DNA of 64,000 nt from positions 1-64,000 of the forward strand of contig NZ_CAUJAN010000003.1 of NCBI RefSeq assembly GCF_963082495.1, written 5' to 3'. The DNA is from Methanobrevibacter sp. V74 (lineage in GTDB: Archaea; Methanobacteriota; Methanobacteria; Methanobacteriales; Methanobacteriaceae). The notes beneath the pieces are model-generated. The model did no database searches. It had not been told where the DNA came from and saw nothing but the letters and a program-made list of their open reading frames with translations. Within the stretch, counting starts at the first letter, position 1; the number at the start of each line of letters is the position of its first letter. Positions 8,682 to 18,295 of the stretch are shown here, piece after piece. The position numbers and the translations under genes are program-made.

Positions 8682-10446
8682 CATTCCTAGAAACTTAAGA
8701 TTTTTTATTTTTTTTTATCATTGTTTATTCATTGAAAATTGCTAATTTTGATTTATTTTGCTTTAATCCGTTATTATTTATTTTAATACTTTATTAATTA
8801 ATTTTAATTTATTTATATCTAATTTTAATAATTATTAATAGTTTATTTTAAATATTATTAATTATATATATTTATATAAGTAATTAAAGTTTTTTAATCA
8901 TGAATTTATTTGATTGGGGGTTGGATTGATGTATTCTTATGATAGATTTGTCAAAGATTTTTTCAGTTTATTTGATGTTTTTATATCTGAAAAATATGTA
9001 ACTGAAGATAATAAGTTTATTAGAGATAGAAAAATGACTCAAAAAGAGTATACAACATTTATTCTTTCTCAAAGAAGCTGTACATCTTATATTGAAACGA
9101 TTAGATTTTTTTTCACAATAGGATTGAATAAGAAGTTTAAAACAATTTCTAGCCAAGGAATTGGAAAACAAAGAATGTTCATTGACCCAAAAGTTTTTAT
9201 TGATATGAATGAATCTTTTATTGACCAATTATATGGCAAATATTCTGGATTTTCAAAATTTAAAGGATATATTGTTAGTGCTTGTGATGGAAGTATTATT
9301 GATCTTCCCAATGTTACTTTAACACATGAAGAATTCCCTGTTGGTGATGAAAACCTGTTAAAAGAAAAAAGAATTCGTGCAAGAGTTTCATGTCTTTTAG
9401 ACGTTCATTCTAAACATATTTTAACAGCAAAAATTGTTGAAACAACAATAAATGAAGTAGATTTAGCAATTGAACATTTAGAGAACTTAAAACAAAGATT
9501 AAACATTACAAAATTAATTACCATTTACGATCGAGGATATCCATCAATCGAACTCATGGCAAAAACCATTGATTTAAACTCTAAATTTTTAATAAGACTA
9601 CCAAAAAAGAAATGTATTTAGACATTTAATCAAACAAATGAAGACTAATGATGAAATTATAAAAATAAATTTAACAAATAATAGATTAAGTCATTTTGAT
9701 GATGAAAATTTAAAAGAAAAAGCAAGAAAGATGGGGCGATTAGAAATTCGCATAGCATTAGTAGATATTGGTAAGAACGAACCTGAAATACTTGCAACAA
9801 ATTTAACATCTGAAGAATTCTCAACAGAAGATTTAAAAGAATTATATGGTAAAAGATGGTCAGTTGAAACTGGATTTGACAGATTAAAAAAATTTAATCG
9901 AAATCGAAGATTTCAGCGGAATTCGAAGAACAATAATCGAACAAGATTTTCACGCCCACATATTCGTTTATAACCTAGCAATGACAATTAAAAATCATGC
10001 AGAAAACAATATAACAAGAATACCCAGAAATAAAGATGAAAAAATAATTTATCAGTCGAATTTCGCAAAAATAACGGGAAACATCTATTTATTCTTATTT
10101 GACCTAATATTTTGAAACGCAAACGAAAAGAGAGCAAATAATCGATTTTATAGTAAAAGAAGCATCTAAAGAACTAATACAATATAAAGAAAATCAATAC
10201 AATAATAAAGAACGAAAACCCCCGGATGTTTATAATAAACATCCAGGAAACAAGAAAAAAACACACTAATCAAATAATTTCACCAAAAATTAGTGAGTTT
10301 TCACATCTTGTTTAATAGTTCTGTTCACAAATCATATAAAAAACTTACGAAAATCAAATCCTAATCCCAAAATAATATAACAACGTTATCAAATAAACAG
10401 AATTAATAAAAAATTTCACATGAAAAATCTTAAGTTTCTAGGAATG
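8682..10446 (+). mobile_element. complete IS4-type insertion sequence with a 9-bp target duplication
   Basis: The terminal inverted repeat CATTCCTAGAAACTTAAG starts at 8682 and its reverse complement ends at 10446, giving 1765 bp. The 9-bp sequence GCCTCAAAT occurs exactly at 8673-8681 and 10447-10455 as the target-site duplication. The perfect ends and duplication indicate a recent insertion. Inside is one DDE transposase, and near the right end a hairpin (GGATGTTT/AAACATCC, about 10226-10246). A 5' remnant of the same element lies at 3038-3326. Confidence 0.92.
8929..10269 (+). pseudogene. IS4-type DDE transposase with three single-base insertions
   Basis: The restored protein is about 445 residues. 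It shows the three IS4 acidic motifs: CDGSIIDLPN, TIYDRGYPSIELM and KRWSVETGFDRLK. The frame changes three times, each by +1 and each at a homopolymer: A6 near 9604, A7 near 9886, and T4 near 10110. Dropping one base at each gives one continuous reading frame to the TAA at 10267. ATG 8929 is used, and the 3' remnant copy at 3285 has the same start. Because the element's ends are intact, the changes are either very recent or sequencing errors. Confidence 0.8.
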
Positions 10447-10458
10447 GCCTCAAATAGA

Positions 10459-10505
10459 AAAATTTATATGTGGTTTAAAACAATTCAATATTAAACAAAA
10501 GTTTA
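10459..10505 (+). promoter_or_regulatory. promoter and TetR-type operator of the transporter operon
   Basis: AAAAATTTATATG (10459-10471) is a good archaeal BRE/TATA element and lies just outside the IS. About 25-35 bases downstream, where transcription should begin, is the palindrome TAAAC-aaaa-GTTTA (10492-10505). An operator over the start site fits repression by the neighbouring TetR protein. A 9-base direct repeat GTTCGAATA also occurs further down (about 10567 and 10602). Confidence 0.5.
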
Positions 10506-10629
10506 GTTTTGATTTTGTGATATTTTATTTTGGAAAATATGCTTCGTATTCTGTGACATTATTCTGGTTCGAATAAAATTTTTACAAACCTAAAATTAAA
10601 CAAATGTTCGAATATTAATTGTGGTCATC

Positions 10630-12353
10630 ATGGACAATGAATTAACAGCATCATATTTAAAAAAAGAAATTGGGTTTCTGATTTCTTAATATTAATCAAA
10701 TCAATATTTGAAATATTGCCTTTACTGCTAACAGTCTATATTATTAATCAAATCATGTTTAATTCAATGGATTTGAATAATTTACTAATCATATCATTAT
10801 TAATTATAATTTTTTCTGTATTAAAATCCGTTTTTTATGGATTGTCCATATGGAAAACCCATGAATATGCATATGAAGTACTAGTAGAAATAAGATTAAA
10901 AGTTATAAATCATCTAAAGAAATTATCCCTCGGGTTTTTTCAAGATAAAAAGATTGGAAACTTTTCAAACATTATAAATCATGATGTCGAACAAATAGAA
11001 TTATATTTGGCACATGCATCACCTGAAATCATGTCAATGACTTTAATTCCAATATTAATTTTTATAATTTTATTAATTTGCAATTGGTGTCTTGCATTAG
11101 CATTAGTTTCAACAATGCCAATTATATTCATTCTTAAAAAAATAACGGATTATTATTTAAGTGACTCTTTAAGAAAATTTACAGAAAGCTCTAAAAAAAT
11201 GTCAGAAGATTTAGTTGAATATATAAACACAATTTCTGTAATAAAAGCATTCAGTAATAATGAAAATAAAACAAATGATGTTTTAAATGGTATGAATGAT
11301 TACCTAAAATGGATTAAATCTGAAATGTTAAACATTACAATCCCATCAGCAGTAATTTCATTCTTTTCAGAATTAGGACTAATTTTACTAATTATCATTG
11401 GCTCAAAGCTCTTAGTTGATAATGAAATTCCTCTAATAATTTTTATTTTATCCATTATCCTAGGAGAACAATTTTCAAAAACAATAAATAGATTTCCCAC
11501 CTATCAGCATATTAACATAATTTTAAATGAATCCATCAGAAAAATCAACACAATATTAAATGTCAATCCAATAGCTAAGGATAACATTACTAAAAATCCT
11601 ATCAATGGAGATATTGTATTTAAAAATGTTGATTTTTCATATGATGGTAACGAAAAAGCTTTATCCGATATTAATATGATTTTTAAGGAAAATTCAACTA
11701 CTGGAATTATTGGATCTTCAGGCAGTGGAAAAACAACTATAGCCAATCTAATAATGGGATTTTGGAAAGTGGATAAGGGATCAGTAACCATCGGAAATAC
11801 AAATGTTGACAGTATAAGTGAAAAAGATCTTTCTAGTTTAATCTCAATTGTACAACAAGATGTTTTTCTTTTCAATCAATCAATTGAAGATAATATCCAA
11901 ATCGGAAGGGAAAATGCAACAAAAGAAGAAATAATCGAAGCCGCCAAAAAAGCACAGATTCATGAGTTTATAATTTCTTTAAAAGATGGTTATGATACTG
12001 TAGTTGGAGAAAACGGTGTTAAATTTTCAGGTGGAGAAAAACAAAGAATTTCAATAGCAAGAATGATACTAAAAGACTCTCCAATAGTAATTTTGGATGA
12101 AGCTACTTCAGCTGTTGATTCTGCTAACGAATACCTTATTCATGAGGCAATAAACAATCTTGGAAAGAATAAAACAGTTATAATAATTGCACATCATTTA
12201 AACACAATCAAAAACCTCGACAATATAATTTTAATGGACAATGGGAAGTTAATTTGCAGTGGAAAACATGAAATATTATTAAATTGTCAAAAATATAGGG
12301 ATATGTTAAATAAACAGAATCAAGTGGATAATTGGCAGATTAAGGAGATTTAA
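10630..12353 (+). CDS. ABC half-transporter (membrane + ATPase), first of a pair, with an N-terminal frameshift
   Basis: Type IV (exporter-fold) ABC half-transporter, about 574 residues when restored. Six membrane segments lie in the first 300 residues. The ATPase follows with Walker A GSSGSGKTT, signature FSGGEKQRIS, Walker B IVILDEATS and H-loop IIAHHL. The first 29 codons from ATG 10630 (MDNELTASYLKK...) are out of frame; one extra A in the A7 run at 10659-10665 joins them to VSDFLILIKSIFEILPLLL. As written, translation could start only within the first helix (10716). It probably forms a heterodimer with the next gene. In Gram-positive relatives such pairs accompany heme or siderophore uptake. 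The substrate here is unknown. Confidence 0.85.
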
Positions 12354-12354
12354 A

Positions 12355-14077
12355 ATGTATAGATTAATTTTTAAAGACATGACTTTTAAAGCAAAATTGA
12401 TGTTATTCATTTCCATACTGTCTTTTGTTGCATATTCTTTAAGTGGTATTGGAATTTTAATTTTGGCTTTGGATATGATTTCCAAAATAATTGAAGGAAT
12501 GCATGTTGATTTAATGCATTACTGGATATCCATGATTCTTTTACTTATAATTAAAGTAATTTCAAATTGTTCTGCAGATATTTTAAAACATTTCACTGGC
12601 TTTGAAATAGTTGAAAAAATTAGAACATCGATTATTCTAAAGCTTAAAAAATTTTCTCTTGGAGTTTATACTAATGAACGGTTGGGTGAAATTAGTACGA
12701 TAATTCATAAGGATGTTGACAATATGGAAGAAGTTGTTGCACACATCTGGTCAAGGATGATTAGCGATTTCATAATTGCAACATTAATTGCAATAGGTTT
12801 AACCCTATTTAATTGGAAGCTTAGTTTAGTTATGATAATTCCACTGCCGTTTGCAGGCATTGTTTTATATCACAGTATTAAAAGAGGTAAATATTTAGAA
12901 AAGACAGTTAAAGATGACTCTTTTGACATGGTCAGTTTGTTTGTAGAGTATGTTAAAAGCATCCCCTTAATTAAAGCATTTAACAAGAATAAAAAATTTG
13001 AAAATCTATTAAAAGGAAAGGTTAAAAAATTTTCTAAAAGCAGTAAAAATTTATCTAAATTCAATGCAAAATATCTGGGAACCTATAATTTAATATTAGA
13101 GTTTAGGAATATCATTTTTATTAATAATCGGAGTGTTTTTATTATTTAAAAATAACATAAACCTTGCAACATACTTGATATTTATTATTATAAGCAGGGA
13201 GTTTTATAAACCGTTTTTTGCCATGGAAATGCACTATTTGAATTACATTAAAGTATCTGATTCATATAAACGAATTTTAAAGTTCCTAAATGAAAAGTGT
13301 ATTGAAAATCCTGCAAATCCTAAAAAAACTAATAATTTCGACATTACCTTTGAAAATGTTGAATTTTCATATGAGGATGAAGATTTTAAACTTAAAAACG
13401 TCAATTTTGAAATTGAAGAGAATACTTTAACTGCACTTGTTGGACCATCAGGTTCTGGAAAAACCACAATCACCAATTTGCTTTTACGATTTTGGGATCC
13501 TGATGAGGGAAAAATTAAAATTGGAGGCGTAGATATCCAAGAAATGGATTATGATTATCTATTAAGTAACTTAAGTGTTGTTATGCAAAATGTAATTTTA
13601 TTTGCTGACACTATTTACAACAATATAAAAATAGGAGATAAAAATGCAAGCAAAGAAGAAGTAATTGAAGCCGCAAAGAAAGCTCAAATTCATGAGTTTA
13701 TAATGACATTGCCAGACGGTTATGATACAATGATTGGTGAAAATGGTTTGGGTCTTTCAGGCGGACAGAAACAAAGAATATCAATTGCCCGTGCATTTTT
13801 ACAAAATGCTCCAATATTGATATTGGATGAAATTACAAGTAACGTAGACCCAATTAACGAATCCAAAATTCAAAATGCAATAAGTGAATTAGCAAAAAAT
13901 AAAACGATTTTAGTAATAGCCCATCATTTAAACACAATTAAAAATGCAGAGAATATATTGGTCTTTGATGATGGTCAAATTGTTCAAAATGGAACTCATG
14001 ATGATTTAATTATAAAAGAAGGCTTGTATAAAACTCTTTGGAATGTACAATCAAAATCTAAAGAGTATACTTTTTAA
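12355..14077 (+). pseudogene. ABC half-transporter, second of a pair, split by a frameshift
   Basis: The partner of the preceding half-transporter, one base after its stop, with an ATG overlapping the ribosome binding context. Frame one (12355-13149) holds five membrane helices. Frame two (13133-14077) holds the last helix and the ATPase: GPSGSGKTT, LSGGQKQRIS, ILILDEITS, VIAHHL. Adding one T to the T5 run near 13117 gives the uninterrupted sequence FRNIIFLLIIGVFLLFKNN across the gap, so the original protein had about 573 residues. Unless this is a sequencing error, the membrane and ATPase parts are made separately and the transporter is dead. Confidence 0.85.
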
Positions 14078-14099
14078 ATCTAAAATATTGGTGACAAAT

Positions 14100-15599
14100 A
14101 TGATTTCAATACAAAATCTCAATTTTTCTTATAAAAAAAATAGGGAAATTTTAAAAGGTATAAATTTAAACATGAATGAAAACGAATTAATTTTGGTAAG
14201 TGGAGTTAGCGGATCGGGCAAAAGCACTCTTTTCAATTGTTTCAACGGATTAATACCTCATTTTTATAATGGAATTTTTGAGGGTGATGTTTTGGTAAAT
14301 GATAAAAATACTAAAGAATTAGCTCTACATGAAATTTCAGAAGTAATCGGTTCCGTTTTTCAAGACCCACGTTCTCAATTTTTCACAACAGACACTACCG
14401 ATGAAATATCATTTGTTTGTCAGAATATGGCTATGGATAAATATGAAATAATTAAAAAAGTTGATGATGTTTTTTCCTTCTTGGATATTGAATATTTAAA
14501 AGATAAAAATATTTTTAAATTATCTAGTGGAGAAAAACAGAAAATTGCTATTGCTTCTGCAGCTGTTCTCAATCCGTCAGTTTATATTTTTGATGAACCC
14601 TCTGCTAATTTAGATTTTGATTCAATTAATAAATTGACTGAACTTTTTAGACTATTGAAAAGTAAAGGCCATACAATTATAGTTATTGAACATAGGATTT
14701 ATTATCTAAAGAATCTGATTGATAGGATGATTTATATAGAAAATGGGAAAATAAAAAAAGAATATTCATTTGAAGACATTTGTAGAATGTCCAATGACGA
14801 ATTTAATTCTTTAGGTTTGAGGTCCCTTCATTTGGATAAGATTTCTATTAAAAACAATCCAAACAATATTGACAAAAGCAGATGTTTAGAACTTAAGGAC
14901 ATATGTTTTTCCTATAATCATAAAACTTCACTACTCTTTTCACAGGGCAGTTGTTCTAGAAATCTAGACAATATTAATTTAAAAGTTTTTGGCGGAGAAA
15001 TTATAGGTCTGATTGGTAAAAACGGTGCTGGAAAAACCACCTTGGCAAAAATTATATCCGGACTTCTAAAAGAAGAATGCGGTGAGATTTCAATTGATAA
15101 TGTTGTCAAATCTAATAAGGACAGGTTAAAAGAATCTTATTTTGTAATGCAGGATTCAGATTATCAGTTATTTGAAAGTAGTGTCAGAAAGGAATTGGAA
15201 CTGGCCAATGAAAATGTAGTGGATTTGGATGAAAAAATAGAAAAAATAACAAAGAAACTGGGATTATATAAATATTTAGAACATCATCCTACAAGTCTTT
15301 CTAGAGGTCAAAAACAAAGATTAACTATTGCCTGTTCCATTATTCCTGAAAAGGATATTATAATTTTCGATGAGCCTACAAGCGGATTAGATTTTAACAA
15401 CATGAAATATGTATGCGATTTGATTATAAATTTGTCTAAAAAAGGGAAAATTATTTTTATAATATCACATGATTTTGAATTTCTTTTAATGGTGTCCACA
15501 AGGATTTTATATTTAAATAATGCTGAAATAATCGAGGATTTCGAATTAAAAGAAGAAAATCTGGATTTGTTTAAACAATTATTATTTTTAGGAGATTAA
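14100..15599 (+). CDS. ECF transporter ATPase, two fused ATP-binding domains (EcfA1-EcfA2 type)
   Basis: 499 residues with two complete ABC ATPase domains. Domain 1 has GVSGSGKST, LSSGEKQKIAI and IFDEPSANLD. Domain 2 has GKNGAGKTT, LSRGQKQRLTI and IFDEPTSGLD. This fused form energises an energy-coupling-factor importer together with EcfT and an S component, which follow directly. ATG 14100 with GGTGACAAAT upstream is a better start than the upstream frame from 14043, which overlaps the previous gene. It is intact, unlike the two ABC genes before it. Confidence 0.9.
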   Translation: MISIQNLNFSYKKNREILKGINLNMNENELILVSGVSGSGKSTLFNCFNGLIPHFYNGIFEGDVLVNDKNTKELALHEISEVIGSVFQDPRSQFFTTDTTDEISFVCQNMAMDKYEIIKKVDDVFSFLDIEYLKDKNIFKLSSGEKQKIAIASAAVLNPSVYIFDEPSANLDFDSINKLTELFRLLKSKGHTIIVIEHRIYYLKNLIDRMIYIENGKIKKEYSFEDICRMSNDEFNSLGLRSLHLDKISIKNNPNNIDKSRCLELKDICFSYNHKTSLLFSQGSCSRNLDNINLKVFGGEIIGLIGKNGAGKTTLAKIISGLLKEECGEISIDNVVKSNKDRLKESYFVMQDSDYQLFESSVRKELELANENVVDLDEKIEKITKKLGLYKYLEHHPTSLSRGQKQRLTIACSIIPEKDIIIFDEPTSGLDFNNMKYVCDLIINLSKKGKIIFIISHDFEFLLMVSTRILYLNNAEIIEDFELKEENLDLFKQLLFLGD

Positions 15600-15602
15600 A
15601 TT

Positions 15603-16316
15603 ATGAATCACAGTATTTTTGAAATGAATCATCATTTAGATCCTAGAACTAAATTTTTTTTGATAATAGTCATTGGATTTATGATGTTTTATTTGAGTGA
15701 AATAAGTTACATGGTATTTATTTTACTTTTATTTATTTTTTTATCTATTAATGATGGAATATTCAAAGAATCATTTAAAATGTTTTTAATCTTTGCTTTT
15801 CTGTTATTGATAGATTACTTATCTATTTTTATAGGGAATATAGGGTTGAATATTGCTGTATCCACAGCATTGTATCTTATTGAAAGATTTTTTGTTTTTG
15901 GGATGATGGGTTTTTACATATTTAAAACAACCAAATTATCTGAGTTTATAATAGCTCTTGAAAATTTTAATATCCCTCAGACCATAATATTACCATTTTC
16001 CGTGATGATAAGATTTTTACCAACCATATTTGAGGAATATAATTATCTAAAAGATAGTATGAAAATTCGAGGCATAACATCTTCGTTTAAGATGATTATT
16101 AAAAAACCATTAGATTATATGGAATATTTCCTTGTCCCTATTTTAATTAGAAGTTTTAAGATTGCCGACGAGTTATCGGCTTATGCAATGTTAAGGGGGT
16201 TAGATAGTGGAAAAACTAAAACAATGCTTTATGATTTGAAATTTACAAAATTCGATTATTTACTAATATTCGTAATCATAATATCTACTTTAATTTTTTA
16301 TATTAAAATTTTTTAA
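15603..16316 (+). CDS. ecfT: ECF transporter transmembrane subunit EcfT
   Basis: A 237-residue membrane protein (CbiQ/EcfT family) linking the ATPases to the substrate-binding S component. Four to five hydrophobic segments are visible. The cytoplasmic coupling region carries the two short Arg-Gly motifs typical of EcfT: KIRG (in DSMKIRGITSS) and LRG (in YAMLRGLDSG). It starts three bases after the ATPase stop with GGAG in the overlap, so it is in the same operon. Confidence 0.88.
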   Translation: MNHSIFEMNHHLDPRTKFFLIIVIGFMMFYLSEISYMVFILLLFIFLSINDGIFKESFKMFLIFAFLLLIDYLSIFIGNIGLNIAVSTALYLIERFFVFGMMGFYIFKTTKLSEFIIALENFNIPQTIILPFSVMIRFLPTIFEEYNYLKDSMKIRGITSSFKMIIKKPLDYMEYFLVPILIRSFKIADELSAYAMLRGLDSGKTKTMLYDLKFTKFDYLLIFVIIISTLIFYIKIF

Positions 16317-16334
16317 GAAAATGAAGGTGTAACA

Positions 16335-16940
16335 ATGGAATTTAAAATGAAAGATGACAATAAATTGAATACACGAGACTTAATAACTTTAGGAATTTTT
16401 AATGCTATAGCTATTGTAGTATATATGTTAGTATCCTCTTTATTTTGCATAACAATATTGGGATCACTAATTTCTACTGCTGCAGTTTATTTAGTGATTG
16501 GAGTGGTATATTTATTGCCGGCTATTAAAATACGAAAAAGAGGAGTATTTTTAATTTGTGGAATAATACTAGCAATAATATCTCTTTCTTCAGGCCAGAT
16601 TTATCATGTTATTTCAGTGATAATTGGTGCCGTAATAGCTGAAATGCTAGCAGGAGATTATAGTACTTCTAAAAAAATATCCTCTGCATTTGTTGCTTTA
16701 ATGACTTTTGATTTTATAGGCATAAATTTACCAATATTTGCTTTTGGACCATCATATATACTTGAGAGAGGTGCAAGGTACGGCATTACTGAAGCAGCAA
16801 TCAATTCTTCACTTCACTATTTCACATGGTCGACTTTTATTATTTTACTTGTATTAAATATTGTTTGTGCTATATTTGGGGCTTGGATTGGAATGAAAAT
16901 AATTGAAAAACATTTTAAAGAATCAGATTTAGTTGAGTAA
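16335..16940 (+). CDS. ECF transporter S component, MptD/Trep_Strep type
   Basis: A 201-residue membrane protein with about six hydrophobic segments (starting near residue 18) and the polar N-terminus (LNTRDLITLGIFNAI) typical of S components, the substrate-binding subunits of ECF importers. The sequence pattern recalls the MptD/Trep_Strep family, which in Firmicutes and Treponema is found next to paired ABC half-transporters and a TetR or similar regulator, as here. From memory, the streptococcal relatives (SiaFGH) import heme; the ligand of this archaeal protein is not shown by sequence. GGTGTAAC precedes the ATG. It is the last gene of the operon. Confidence 0.75.
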   Translation: MEFKMKDDNKLNTRDLITLGIFNAIAIVVYMLVSSLFCITILGSLISTAAVYLVIGVVYLLPAIKIRKRGVFLICGIILAIISLSSGQIYHVISVIIGAVIAEMLAGDYSTSKKISSAFVALMTFDFIGINLPIFAFGPSYILERGARYGITEAAINSSLHYFTWSTFIILLVLNIVCAIFGAWIGMKIIEKHFKESDLVE

Positions 16941-17406
16941 AATAAGTTCTTGAAGAAAATAATTTTAAATCTGTGAAATGGTTATGACTGGGCTAAAATT
17001 TTATTCAATTTAAATAGTGATTAGCTTAAAATTAGAAAAAACATTTAAAAATAAAGTTAAATATAGAATAGGAGTTTTTTTTTTTTTTTTTTAAACTCCT
17101 ATCTTCCATTATTTAAAATTATATTTCATTAATACAATTTGCAATATACCTTCTCATATGATGTATTTTATATTGTTTAATATTTTTATATAATATCTGT
17201 GACTATAATTTTAGCATGAAAGAAATAATGGCTATTCTATTTTTAATGAATCTGACTATGAATTTTAAGGATAATAACAACCCAGATTTATTACTTTGAA
17301 TGTATTTGGTATAATATAATGTTTGAAAACAAATTAAATTTCAATTAGCTTACCGTTAATGCGAAAGACACTTTATTAAAGTTATAGTTACTGATTTACT
17401 TTTAAT
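16941..17406. other. non-coding region after the transporter operon
   Basis: No gene is visible. It contains the T-rich terminator hairpin at 17068-17102 and AT-rich sequence without clear open frames. A TATA-like run (TTTATATAATATC) lies near 17185. Confidence 0.4.
17068..17102 (+). terminator. terminator-like hairpin with an all-T loop
   Basis: Perfect 10-bp stem ATAGGAGTTT (17068-17077) / AAACTCCTAT (17093-17102). The loop of 15 bases is entirely T, part of an 18-T run. It lies 127 bases after the last ECF gene. The T run could act as the termination signal on the plus strand. Confidence 0.55.
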
Positions 17407-17754
17407 TTAAGTAACAGTGTCATGAAGAATTATGTGATGAAACATCACTGTCAAATCAGCAGCAACACCAGATTCCTGAATTTCTGCAGCTTCACTGTGA
17501 TTAATTTCAACACAACTAAAACATAAAATATTAAATAGTATAATGTACAAAAATGTACATTGAGAGAGATAAGTATTAGATATATCCATTACCATCCTTT
17601 TATATTCATTATATTTTGGAAGTGGGTCTTCAGGATTTTCACATTCGCAGATTACATAAATATCCTCATCTAAATAATTTTCTGAATCTTCATCCATAAT
17701 TGATGTGATTTTTTCTCTAAACCTACTATTACAATTCCAACTGATTATTTTCAT
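17407..17754 (-). pseudogene. endonuclease/exonuclease/phosphatase-family remnant
   Basis: Only the first about 52 residues look real. MKIISWNCNSRFREK and DIYVICECENPEDPLPKY match the N-terminal strand and the metal-binding Asn and Glu region of exonuclease III-like proteins. After KRMVMD the frame runs into unrelated low-quality sequence up to the stop. A normal member would have about 220 residues with the catalytic His/Asp in the missing part. It is therefore a truncated gene. It shares orientation with the small protein upstream (21-base gap). Confidence 0.6.
17542..17561. repeat. perfect palindrome AATGTAC-n6-GTACATT
   Basis: Two 7-base arms at 17542-17548 and 17555-17561 form a perfect inverted repeat within the degenerate 3' part of the nuclease remnant. 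It could be an operator left from an inserted segment. No adjacent promoter is obvious. Confidence 0.4.
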
Positions 17755-17775
17755 TTTTTATCATTCCTTCAAATA

Positions 17776-18096
17776 TTATTCATAATCATTAACAGAATTA
17801 ATCAAATTATCCATATCATCAATAACATCTTCAATATTATTTTCTTCAGATAAGATTAACTCATTAGTTAAATCATCTACTTTACCAATTAATTCTTTGA
17901 TTAACTTTTTTCTCGAAGCTATTTCATATTTTGTTTTTTCTGTAGGAGTTAAAGCATTTAATATTTCTATTTGGGATTCAACAACTTCTTTACAATTATC
18001 TAAAACTGCATTAAATTTTGTATTCGTAATTAATGTTTTCTTGATGAAAATTATCTGAAGTCCAAGAACATTAACAACCACAATAAACAAATTCAT
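17776..18096 (-). CDS. small protein with N-terminal membrane segment and coiled coil
   Basis: About 106 residues. One hydrophobic segment (residues 2-18) is followed by a highly charged helical region (NAVLDNCKEVVESQIEIL ... ELIGKVDDLTNELILSEENN) that should form a coiled coil. I do not recognise a family. GGTGAAAATTGACT precedes the ATG; the TTG two codons earlier is an alternative start. It ends 21 bases before the truncated nuclease gene on the same strand. Confidence 0.5.
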   Translation of the reverse strand: MNLFIVVVNVLGLQIIFIKKTLITNTKFNAVLDNCKEVVESQIEILNALTPTEKTKYEIASRKKLIKELIGKVDDLTNELILSEENNIEDVIDDMDNLINSVNDYE

Positions 18097-18295
18097 AGTC
18101 AATTTTCACCACATTATTTTGCATTTTATGGAAATCATCATTTCGATATACACCTAAACAACTGTTTATTTAAATGTTATAACCAACTAATAATTGGGAC
18201 TTCATCCGCAAATTTAATTAAGCATCCCAATCAAAAAGATTATTGTAAAAAAGGTAAGTGAAACCATAAAAGTAACTGATATTTTAGTGATAATA

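Noticed and set aside
9601-9640. Programmed -1 frameshift at A_AAA_AAG in the IS4-type transposase
   Set aside because: The heptamer is in phase, but a -1 shift meets a stop after six codons. The downstream transposase part is in the +1 frame, so an inserted base fits better.
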